38,242 nt of DNA, taken from contig CANPCK010000004.1 in assembly GCA_947572545.1 (NCBI GenBank), positions 1 to 38,242 on the forward strand, given 5' to 3'. The DNA is from an uncultured Clostridium sp. (GTDB lineage: Bacteria; Bacillota; Clostridia; TANB77; CAG-508). Numbering within the stretch: the first letter of the stretch is position 1; every line of letters begins with the position of its first letter. A program made the position numbers and the translations under genes. Positions 18,684 to 25,145 of the stretch are shown here, in pieces. Below the pieces are notes generated by a model that saw only the letters and a list, made by a program, of their open reading frames with translations, did no database searches and was not told the origin of the DNA.

Positions 18684-18757
18684 TGCGATATAGCCAAGTT
18701 GCTGAGGTTGTTGAAGCTTTGCTGATTACAACGTCAGTATACGAAAACTAGTCGCGA
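18684..18757 (+). pseudogene. tRNA-Cys-like remnant or atypical tRNA-like element
   Basis: The first 15 bases (GCGATATAGCCAAGT) duplicate the 5' end of the neighbouring tRNA-Cys, and the 3' end GTCGCG can close a short acceptor stem with TGCGAT. The T arm (GGTTCAAATC) and an encoded CCA are absent. Alternative pairings include CTGA-G-GTTGT (18702-18711) with ACAAC-G-TCAG, and a 5-6 bp stem GCTGA/TCAGT around an 8-base loop TTACAACG. It is most likely a decayed partial duplication. The 8-base loop is noted because of the frameshift question, but its sequence does not pair with CGGA. Confidence 0.45.
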
Positions 18758-18765
18758 ATTAAAAC

Positions 18766-18839
18766 GGCGATATAGCCAAGTGGTAAGGCACGAGTCTGCA
18801 AAACTCTGATCCCCGGTTCAAATCCGGGTGTCGCCTCCA
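18766..18839 (+). tRNA. tRNA-Cys (GCA)
   Basis: Acceptor GGCGATA pairs with TGTCGCC, D arm GCC/GGC, anticodon loop CTGCAAA (GCA), T arm CCCGGTTCAAATCCGGG, discriminator T and encoded CCA. A standard bacterial tRNA-Cys. Confidence 0.95.
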
Positions 18840-18847
18840 AAACGACA

Positions 18848-18892
18848 AAAAATGACAACATTCTAACATTTAGTTAAAGTTTTGTCATTTTT
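18848..18892 (+). terminator. Terminator after the tRNA genes
   Basis: AAAAATGACAA pairs with TTGTCATTTTT, ending in a T run. It could also serve convergent minus-strand transcription from 19069. Confidence 0.75.
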
Positions 18893-18969
18893 TCTTTTGC
18901 TACAGCAGTCTGTATTTTGTCGAAATTTCATTTATATATTTCTTTACATCTTTTTATGATTTTATATAA

Positions 18970-18991
18970 ATTTTCCCTAGTTACATTAATA
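18970..18991. repeat. Left copy of a 22-bp direct repeat
   Basis: ATTTTCCCTAGTTACATTAA-TA recurs at 20774-20795 with one mismatch (C/G). The two copies bracket the minus-strand gene pair. A second GTTACATTAA follows at about 19002. Confidence 0.6.
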
Positions 18992-19068
18992 AATCACTTC
19001 TGTTACATTAACAATTTATATTTTCTATGGTAATTGATACACAAGATATATTTCACGATAATCTAAAA

Positions 19069-19596
19069 TTATATAATTTCAATTTTTTTTGCTGGATATA
19101 TTTCAAATAAACCAATTTGTTTAAAACTAACTTCAAAATCAATAAAATCATTCATTATAGTGTCTTTAATTTTAACAAGCTTTTCATAATCTTTATCACA
19201 ATGTATTGTAATATGTGGCACAAAATTGTCAGGATTATACTTTTCAATTTTAGCTAAATCATAAATTTGTTTTTGCAATAAATATAATGAATTATTTCTT
19301 TCAATCTCAAAATATAAATTATAACTATCATTAAAACTCTCTTTTATATTTACTCCTATTATCATTAAATTAATTTCATTAAATTTTATCTTTTTAATAA
19401 TTTCTATTGCAATATCTTTTTGGCTACTATCCCATACTGTAAAAGTAAAATGATATGGTAAAGTATCTAAACTTTCCCTATTTTCTTCTTTAAATGGGAC
19501 TTTACAAAAATTTTTATTTATACCTTGAATACTTTCAGTTAATTTATTTAAACTGTCTTTATCAAATAATGCGATACTTGTTATTCTTTTACTCAT
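19069..19596 (-). CDS. 2'-5' RNA ligase / 2H phosphoesterase family protein
   Basis: The 175-residue product contains the two H-x-T/S-x motifs of the 2H superfamily: YHFTFTVW near residue 48 and FVPHITIHCD near residue 126. These enzymes act on 2'-5' or cyclic phosphodiester bonds in RNA or nucleotides; a natural substrate cannot be named here. The length is normal for the stand-alone family. It lies downstream of the RhuM-like gene on the same strand with about 75 bases between, and both are bracketed by 22-bp repeats, so the pair may be an acquired cargo unit. A weak AGAAGG site precedes the ATG. No CGG codon occurs in it. Confidence 0.75.
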   Translation of the reverse strand: MSKRITSIALFDKDSLNKLTESIQGINKNFCKVPFKEENRESLDTLPYHFTFTVWDSSQKDIAIEIIKKIKFNEINLMIIGVNIKESFNDSYNLYFEIERNNSLYLLQKQIYDLAKIEKYNPDNFVPHITIHCDKDYEKLVKIKDTIMNDFIDFEVSFKQIGLFEIYPAKKIEII

Positions 19597-19671
19597 ATAT
19601 TTACCTTCTTATAGATGTCGGTTTTTCCAACGGTATTATTTTCATTAAATTATATATTTCATTTTATAAAA

Positions 19672-20692
19672 TTATTTTTTCGATTTACACTCATCAATTA
19701 TTTTATCAAAATCAGAAATGTATTTTCTATCTTGTTCTACCCTAAACTTTTCAAATTCATTTTCTGCAAATTCTTTTGCTTGTTCAGCTGATATATTTCC
19801 TTTGTTATCTAAGACTTCATATCTATTTGTTTTTAGCATAGTATTTAATTCTTCTACCCAATCCTTCATTTTCATAGGAATTTGTCTCTTTGCTCTGTTT
19901 TCTGCTATATCTAAATACATATTTACTATGTCTTGTAGAAATTCTAATTCATTATTAGTTAAGTAGTTCTTAGCTATATTAACATCACTTTTTAGTATTT
20001 TCCCTTCTGGAGAGTGTTTCCAAGAAGTTAAGCCCATATGTTCTTTTTTGCTATTTGCTCTATGGTAGATTATCTCAGCTGCTGTTTCATTTGTGATGGC
20101 ATAATGAAATTTGTTTTGAATGGTAGCATAAAAATTATTTGCAATTTCGGAACTTTTATTATAATCAATACTACATCCTGCGAAAATATCAGTTACCTTT
20201 TGATAAAATCTCCTTTCGCTTGTCCTGATTTCTTTTATAATTTCAAGTAATTCGTCAAAATAGTCTTTCCCAAACTTATTAGGGTTTTTTAATTTTTCTT
20301 TATTTATACTATATCCTTTTATGATATATGATTTTAGAATTTCTGTTGCCCATTGTCTAAATTTTGTTGCTTTTTTTGAATTTGTCCTGTATCCGAACAG
20401 CTATTATTAAATCTAAATTGTAATAGTCGATATTTCTATTAACCTTACGATTACCTTCCATTTGAACTGTTGGGAAATTCCCAACAGTTGAATCTTTAGA
20501 TAATTCCTGTTCATCAAATATATTTTTTATATGTTCACTTATTGTAGATTTATCTTTTTCAAATAATTCAGCAATTTTGTTAAGAGGTAACCATATTGTT
20601 TCATCATATAAAAAAGCTTCTATCTCTATTTTATCATTTTCATCTTCATAAATAATTAAATCTCCTTTAGTTAATTTGTTCAAAAGTATCAT
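19672..20692 (-). CDS. RhuM family protein, read through a +1 shift at 20395
   Basis: Read on the minus strand, 99 residues (frame starting at 20692) join 240 residues (frame ending at 19672) when the C opposite 20395 is skipped, giving 339 residues, the usual RhuM family length. The N-terminal part holds a helix-turn-helix-like stretch (WLPLNKIAELFEKDKSTISEHI) typical of the family. The junction restores the hallmark YYNLDLIIAVGYRTNSKKATKFRQWA. The C-terminal half (AEIIYHRANSKKEHMGL, then a helical tail) is intact. RhuM proteins are widespread accessory proteins of poorly known function, often in islands or next to restriction or toxin-antitoxin genes. The start is uncertain: GGAG abuts the ATG at 20692 with almost no spacer. 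Confidence 0.82.
20392..20395 (-). other. CGGA +1 shift site 9 (RhuM-like, minus strand)
   Basis: On the minus strand an in-frame CGG follows GTT (Val). Skipping the C opposite 20395 gives GGA TAC AGG and restores the conserved IIAVGYR motif. It is the only site on this strand, where coding sequence is much shorter. Confidence 0.85.
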
Positions 20693-20993
20693 CTCCTGCC
20701 ATTAAAAACATTTGTTTTATTATATCAAGTGTTACTAAAAAAATCAATATACTTTTATAATTTTCTTAAATGAATTTTCCGTAGTTACATTAATATTCAT
20801 TTTTAAAATCTTGTAACTGTTGATATTACTACTCTTTTTACAACTGTCGAACTGGGCAAGCCTACAAAGAAAAATCGATAAAACGTTGAAATATCAATGT
20901 TTTTTTGGTTTTTATATGTTTTTATACTAAAAATAAAAATGTAGTATTTTCAAGGTTTTCAGAGATATGTTGAGAGCGAGGAGGTGGTCGCTT
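20693..20993. other. Intergenic region between RhuM-like gene and toxin
   Basis: It holds the right copy of the 22-bp repeat (20774-20795), a TTGAAA at 20886-20891 with A/T-rich -10 candidates (TATACT at 20923-20928) that could drive the small toxin, and no convincing gene. Confidence 0.4.
20774..20795. repeat. Right copy of the 22-bp direct repeat
   Basis: It matches 18970-18991 at 21 of 22 positions, in the same orientation. Confidence 0.6.
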
Positions 20994-21065
20994 ATGGTAG
21001 AGTTTTTGCTATTCCTAATTATAGGATTAATGTTATCAATAACCATAAATATCGCCTTGTTGTAG
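20994..21065 (+). CDS. Small hydrophobic peptide, candidate type I toxin
   Basis: A 23-residue peptide (MVEFLLFLIIGLMLSITINI then ALL) is almost entirely a membrane helix. It sits behind a strong GAGGAGGTG site, with GTCGCTT just before the ATG as in many holin-like type I toxin genes of Firmicutes. It lacks the charged C-terminal tail common in TxpA/BsrG. A convergent minus-strand transcription unit overlaps the 3' side (21095-21186), the layout of TxpA/RatA-like pairs. Type I toxin status is inference from size, hydrophobicity and the antisense unit. Confidence 0.5.
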   Translation: MVEFLLFLIIGLMLSITINIALL

Positions 21066-21094
21066 ATTGTATACATAATGTGGACTGATAAACA

Positions 21095-21186
21095 AATATA
21101 AAAATACACCACATACGCTTTCGCCGAGCTTTGTGGTGTAAACTATTCATATAGGTAGCACACATTGTCTGTGGCTCTCATTTTCT
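21095..21186 (-). ncRNA. Candidate antisense RNA of the type I toxin-antitoxin pair
   Basis: On the minus strand TTCACA (21216-21221) and TATAAT (21193-21198) are 17 bases apart, giving a start near 21186. About 45 bases on, the RNA enters a 9-bp hairpin (TACACCACA at 21105-21113 with 21132-21140) followed on this strand by a run of T. The product would be about 90 nt and would pair with the 3' part of a toxin mRNA that runs through the hairpin. Confidence 0.5.
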
Positions 21187-21376
21187 ATCTTTATTATACA
21201 CAGAATTTTAATAAATGTGAAATGTGATTTTGAAAAACATCGCATAAACTTTTTGTGGGAAACACCACTTTTGATCTTTATCCATACATTATTTTACTTA
21301 GTATTTTTCTTATATTGCTATGCATTCCAGTTTTTTCAATTTCATTTGTTTTTTTATAATCTTTTTTAGAACTATA

Positions 21377-22360
21377 CTATAACATCTTAAGTATTTCTTC
21401 TTGTGTTTTTTGTGATAAAAGAGCTGGAGATACATCAAATACAGTTTTAGCACCTTGATCACCTGACATGTTCATACGAAAAGCAGCTCTTGCATAAGCA
21501 ACAAGAATAGAAGCAGTAAATTCAGGATTAGAATCAAGATTTAAAGAATATTCTATAACTTCTTTGTTATCTGAACCAGTTTTAGCACAAGCAATAACAC
21601 TTCCACCATGAGGCATACCACTATGATTAGCCTGAAGTTCTTCTTCAGTTATAAAATGAACAGTAGTATCATATTCATCAAAATAATTTGGCATATTTTT
21701 AATCTCATTTTCAATTCTATTTTTATCAGCACCTTCACAAGCTACAACAAAACAATCTCTCTTATGTTTTTCCCTTACAGATAAAACTGGATTTTCTCCA
21801 CTTCTAACACGTTCCATAGCCTCAGCAATTGGAATAGTATATTGTCTTGCGTCCTTTACACCTTCAATTCTTCTTATAGCATCAGAATGCCCCTGGCTTA
21901 CACCTTTGCCCCAAAAAGTATATAAATTTGCACCAGGCAAAATAGAATCTGCTAAAAGTCTATTTTGAGAGAAGACTCCAGGATCCCAACCAACTGATAT
22001 TATAGAAATTTTTCCTCCTTGCAAAGCTTTTGAATCAACATTTTTAAAATACTCAGGTATTTTTGCATGAGTATCAAAACTATCAATGGTATTAAATAAT
22101 CCAGCATACATAGGTACTTGTTCAGGAAGGTCGGTTGCAGAACCTCCACACATAATCAAAACGTCAATATTATCTTTCCAATTAGTCAGGTCACTAATTT
22201 CATAAACTTTTGTACCTGTAAATGTTTTTAACTCATTTGGGTTTCTTCTAGTAAAGATTGCAACTAATTCCATGTCAGAATTTTTTAGAATTGCTTTTTC
22301 AACGCCTTTTCCTAAATTACCATATCCACAGATACCAATTCTTATTTTGCTATTTTCCAT
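21377..22360 (-). CDS. ddh: meso-Diaminopimelate D-dehydrogenase
   Basis: This 327-residue enzyme makes meso-diaminopimelate from tetrahydrodipicolinate, ammonia and NADPH in one step (EC 1.4.1.16), feeding lysine and cell-wall synthesis. The N-terminus has the dinucleotide motif GICGYGNLGKGVE. Family signatures follow: IFTRRNP, CGGSATDLPEQVP, NTIDSFDTHAKIP, ISVGWDPGVFSQNR, FWGKGVSQGHSDAIRRI, and a C-terminal NPEFTASILVAYARAAFRM. The length is typical and the frame is intact. A TACCTCCTT complement just upstream gives a strong AGGAGGTA site. The gene is monocistronic. Its cofactor and reaction are known from the family; nothing unusual is visible. Confidence 0.95.
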   Translation of the reverse strand: MENSKIRIGICGYGNLGKGVEKAILKNSDMELVAIFTRRNPNELKTFTGTKVYEISDLTNWKDNIDVLIMCGGSATDLPEQVPMYAGLFNTIDSFDTHAKIPEYFKNVDSKALQGGKISIISVGWDPGVFSQNRLLADSILPGANLYTFWGKGVSQGHSDAIRRIEGVKDARQYTIPIAEAMERVRSGENPVLSVREKHKRDCFVVACEGADKNRIENEIKNMPNYFDEYDTTVHFITEEELQANHSGMPHGGSVIACAKTGSDNKEVIEYSLNLDSNPEFTASILVAYARAAFRMNMSGDQGAKTVFDVSPALLSQKTQEEILKML

Positions 22361-22470
22361 ACTGTACCTCCTTATATATTATAGGATAATTTTATCAAAA
22401 AATATTAATAATTTCAACACTTTATAAGGAAAACTTAAGAGATAATATACATAAAAAAATTATTGACAAC

Positions 22471-22499
22471 TTGACTTGTATAAGATTTGCAGGTATAAT
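22471..22499 (+). promoter_or_regulatory. Promoter of the zinc-ribbon ORF
   Basis: TTGACT (22471-22476), a 17-base spacer and TATAAT (22494-22499) lie directly before an AAGGAGG site. Confidence 0.75.
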
Positions 22500-22530
22500 A
22501 TAAATATCACTGTTAAGGAGGCATTTGATT

Positions 22531-22773
22531 ATGCGGAAACTTCAATGCGCAGAATGTGACATAGGCGGAAGTGGTCACTATACTGCAAGAGAACTTGGTT
22601 ACAAAGACCACGGCAAAGTTACCAGCAAGAAAGACAGGATGGGAGAACTCCCTGGATTGATTGGGGAGTTTCCGGTACGCATCTATGGTGTAACGTGCCA
22701 GAAGTGCGGTCGCACTTGGCGCTACCGCAAGAAGTGGAAAGAACCGAAAACGCAAAATCGAAAGCGAAAGTGA
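22531..22773 (+). CDS. Small zinc-ribbon-like protein of foreign composition
   Basis: The 80-residue, very basic product has two CxxC pairs (Cys6/Cys9 and Cys56/Cys59), suggesting a zinc ribbon, with a Lys/Arg tail. I do not recognise a family. The DNA is markedly richer in GC than everything around it and uses CGC, GGC, CTC, CCG and AAG, which its neighbours avoid. Its second codon is CGG, the only apparent sense CGG I found in the window. If CGG forces a +1 shift in this organism, the reading would become a ten-residue peptide ending at TAG. It may therefore be recently acquired, unexpressed, or evidence against an absolute shift. It has its own promoter, AAGGAGG site and terminator. Confidence 0.55.
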   Translation: MRKLQCAECDIGGSGHYTARELGYKDHGKVTSKKDRMGELPGLIGEFPVRIYGVTCQKCGRTWRYRKKWKEPKTQNRKRK

Positions 22774-22796
22774 AAGTGAGTATTACTTCGCAATTT

Positions 22797-22821
22797 GGGG
22801 GCTCTGGGATCCAGGGCTCCC
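22797..22821 (+). terminator. GC-rich hairpin after the zinc-ribbon ORF
   Basis: GGGGGCTCTGG pairs with CCAGGGCTCCC (two G-T pairs) around GAT. The tail has only a short T run. It shares the unusual GC content of the preceding ORF. Confidence 0.7.
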
Positions 22822-22843
22822 GCATTTTAATTACTTAAAAAAA

Positions 22844-22864
22844 TTCATAAAAAGTTCATAAAAC
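22844..22864 (+). promoter_or_regulatory. Direct-repeat box, likely OmpR/PhoB-type regulator site
   Basis: TTCATAAAAAG is followed immediately by TTCATAAAAC, an 11-base period typical of OmpR/PhoB-family binding. It lies just before a TAAAAT (-10 candidate, 22870-22875) of the response regulator gene, suggesting autoregulation. Confidence 0.5.
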
Positions 22865-22906
22865 ATTGATAAAATTTAAAATATTGAAAATAAAGACGGA
22901 GGAAAA

Positions 22907-23587
22907 ATGTTTAAAATTTTAGTAGTAGAAGACGATAAAAATCTAAAAAAATTAATAAAAATAACCTTAAATAAAGAAAACTATACAGTATATGAGGCAT
23001 CAAATGGGGAAGATGCACTAGAAATATTAGATACAAACTATGTAGACTTAATAATAAGTGATATAATGATGCCAGAAATGAATGGATTTGATTTAATAAA
23101 GGAATTAAGAGAAAGCAAATACAAAATGCCAATTATGCTAATTACAGCAAAAGACGGAATACAAGACAAAAGAGAAGGTTTTTTGCTAGGAGCAGATGAC
23201 TATATGGTAAAACCAATAAACTTAGAAGAATTAATATTAAGGACAAAAGTATTACTTAGGAGAAGTAGTAGTACAGACAAAAAGGAAATAAAAATAGGAG
23301 CATTAATACTAGACTATAACCAGATGAGCATAACAAGAAGAAAAGAAGAATATTTTTTAGCACAAAAAGAATTTATGCTTCTATATAAACTTCTAAGCAA
23401 ACCAAATACAGTATACTCACGACAAGACTTGATAGAAGAAATATGGGGACTAGATAGTGAATCAGACTATAGGACAGTAGATGTACACATAAAAAGAATA
23501 AGAGAGAAAATGTATGATGTAAATGAATTTGAAATTATAACAGTAAGAGGAATGGGATATAAAGCAATCATAAATGGGGAAGGATAG
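22907..23587 (+). CDS. OmpR/PhoB-family response regulator
   Basis: The 226-residue protein has a receiver domain (residues 1-120) with acidic pocket E8-D9-D10, phosphoacceptor Asp52 in DLIISDIMMPEMNG, the Thr of LITAKDG and the conserved Lys in DDYMVKPIN. A C-terminal winged helix follows (about 130-225), with TVYSRQDLIEEIWG and YRTVDVHIKRIREKM, the recognition helix, and VRGMGYKA. It is paired with the histidine kinase two bases downstream, so it acts as the transcriptional output of that sensor. The ATG follows GACGGAGG. Target genes are unknown; the adhesin at 25146 is the next gene and a candidate. Confidence 0.93.
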   Translation: MFKILVVEDDKNLKKLIKITLNKENYTVYEASNGEDALEILDTNYVDLIISDIMMPEMNGFDLIKELRESKYKMPIMLITAKDGIQDKREGFLLGADDYMVKPINLEELILRTKVLLRRSSSTDKKEIKIGALILDYNQMSITRRKEEYFLAQKEFMLLYKLLSKPNTVYSRQDLIEEIWGLDSESDYRTVDVHIKRIREKMYDVNEFEIITVRGMGYKAIINGEG

Positions 23588-23589
23588 AG

Positions 23590-24699
23590 ATGATAGAAAA
23601 AATATTTGGAAAAAAGAAATCAATACAAAGAAACCTAATAATACAATTTGTAATAGCAACAGTTACAATAGTAATAGTCACACTAATAGGATTTTACTTA
23701 TTAGTAAATAACCAAGCACTAGAAAAACTTATACAAATAAATGTAAATACAAAAGAGGAAATAAAAGAATTGCTTTCAATTATAAGAAGAAGTGTTGGTC
23801 TAATAATATTAAACACAATAGTAATAGGAGGAGTAACAATAAGAATATCAGCAAAAAAAATGTTAAAGCCAATAACTAAATTAAATGAAGCAACCAAAAA
23901 AGTAGCACAAGGAAACTTCAATATACAATTAGAAACACAAAGAAATGACGAAATAGGAGAACTAACAACGAACTTCAATAAAATGGTAAAAGACCTAGGA
24001 AGTATAGAACTAATACAAAAAGAATTTATAGACAATGTATCACACGAAATAAAGACACCAATTAGTTCAATAGAAGGATTTGCAGAGCTTTTAGAAGCTA
24101 ATGATTTAACAAAAGAAGAAAGAATAGAATACTCAAATATTATAAAAGAAGAAGCAAATAGACTATTAAAACTATCAACAAATATGTTAAAATTATCTAA
24201 ATTACAAAATCAGAGTAAGATAATAGCAAAAGATCAGATAGATGTAGCAGAACAAATAAGAAAAGCAATAACACTACTAGAGCCAAAATGGAGTGAAAAA
24301 GAAATAATATTTGATGTAAGCTTAGAAGAAAAATATTTTGTAGGAGATGAAGATTTAATATTTCAAGTTTGGGTTAATCTAATAGAAAATTCAATAAAAT
24401 TTTCAAAACAAAAAGGAAAAATAGAAATAACACTAAAAGAGGTAGAAAACTATATAAAAGTAAGAATAAAAGATAATGGTAGAGGAATGAACAAAGAAGA
24501 AATGAGTAAAATATTTACAAGATTTTACCAAATAGATAGATCACATTCAACACAAGGAAATGGTTTAGGACTTGCAATAGTCAAAAGGATAATAGACTTA
24601 TCAGAAGGAATGATAGAAGTACAAAGTCAAGAAAATAATGGAACAACTATGATAGTGCATCTACCTCTTGAAAATAAGGAAAATAAAATATTAATCTAA
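23590..24699 (+). CDS. Membrane sensor histidine kinase
   Basis: The 369-residue kinase has two membrane helices (about residues 17-38 and 68-85) with only a short extracytoplasmic loop of about 30 residues, so sensing is probably within the membrane or through a partner. A HAMP domain (about 86-140, KPITKLNEATKKVAQGNF) precedes the dimerisation domain with the phosphorylated His in FIDNVSHEIKTP. The ATP-binding boxes are intact: N box NLIENSIKFS, G1 DNGRGMN, F box IFTRFYQ, G2 GNGLGLAIVKRI. A GGGAAGGATAG site just before the ATG and the close spacing show cotranscription with the response regulator. The signal is not known. Confidence 0.92.
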   Translation: MIEKIFGKKKSIQRNLIIQFVIATVTIVIVTLIGFYLLVNNQALEKLIQINVNTKEEIKELLSIIRRSVGLIILNTIVIGGVTIRISAKKMLKPITKLNEATKKVAQGNFNIQLETQRNDEIGELTTNFNKMVKDLGSIELIQKEFIDNVSHEIKTPISSIEGFAELLEANDLTKEERIEYSNIIKEEANRLLKLSTNMLKLSKLQNQSKIIAKDQIDVAEQIRKAITLLEPKWSEKEIIFDVSLEEKYFVGDEDLIFQVWVNLIENSIKFSKQKGKIEITLKEVENYIKVRIKDNGRGMNKEEMSKIFTRFYQIDRSHSTQGNGLGLAIVKRIIDLSEGMIEVQSQENNGTTMIVHLPLENKENKILI

Positions 24700-25145
24700 A
24701 AATATTGTTTAAGATTAGAATATGATAAAACCCATGAAATATGATAGAGAAATAAATATACTATGATGAACAATAAAAAAATGTATAAACAATTTATTAT
24801 TAAACATGATTGATATTCAACAATATTAAATAATCTTTGTTTATATTGATCGCAAAGCAATCATGCACATGCGATGAAGCCACTTTTCTTATTCAGAAAT
24901 TAAAAAGCTCTTACGAAAATAACAATTTTAGCAAAAACTTCACATAATCGGTTGATTTTATCGGAAAAACATTGTATAATATGTAATATAAATGTCATAA
25001 AAATATTAAAACGTACGAAAACTCTTTCCGTAGATGGTTTTAATATACCTTTTTTTCAAGCGAAAAAAAGGTATAATTTTCTATTGACTTTATTTCAAAA
25101 AAATGTAAAATAGAATATAAGTAATAGTATAAAAAGGTGGTAAAT
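24700..25145 (+). promoter_or_regulatory. 446-base region: promoter and structured leader of the adhesin gene
   Basis: TTGATT (24952-24957), a 17-base spacer and TATAAT (24975-24980) form a good promoter. The leader of about 160 nt carries two consecutive hairpins: ATATTAAAAC (25003-25012) with 25037-25046, and a perfect 13-bp stem, ATACCTTTTTTTC with 25062-25074, around AAGC. They share two bases, so they compete slightly, as in attenuators. The AATTTTCT tail after the second could terminate. No known riboswitch class is recognised. The first 200 bases show nothing I can name. Confidence 0.5.

Noticed and set aside
18726..18733. The tRNA-like element as the suppressor tRNA that reads CGGA.
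   Set aside because: A CGGA reader needs UCCG in its loop; the 8-base loop TTACAACG cannot provide it and the T arm is missing. Kept only as an oddity.
20682..20702. An alternative RhuM-like start at an ATG ten bases upstream of 20692, giving MAGDDTFEQIN and a +1 slip at its stop.
   Set aside because: The plain frame from 20692 reads into the domain without any shift, so an extra frameshift is unnecessary, although spacing of the ribosome binding site is poor.
24840..24890. Possible c-di-GMP or other riboswitch in the kinase-adhesin gap.
   Set aside because: Short GC-richer patches are present but no conserved riboswitch core can be recognised.
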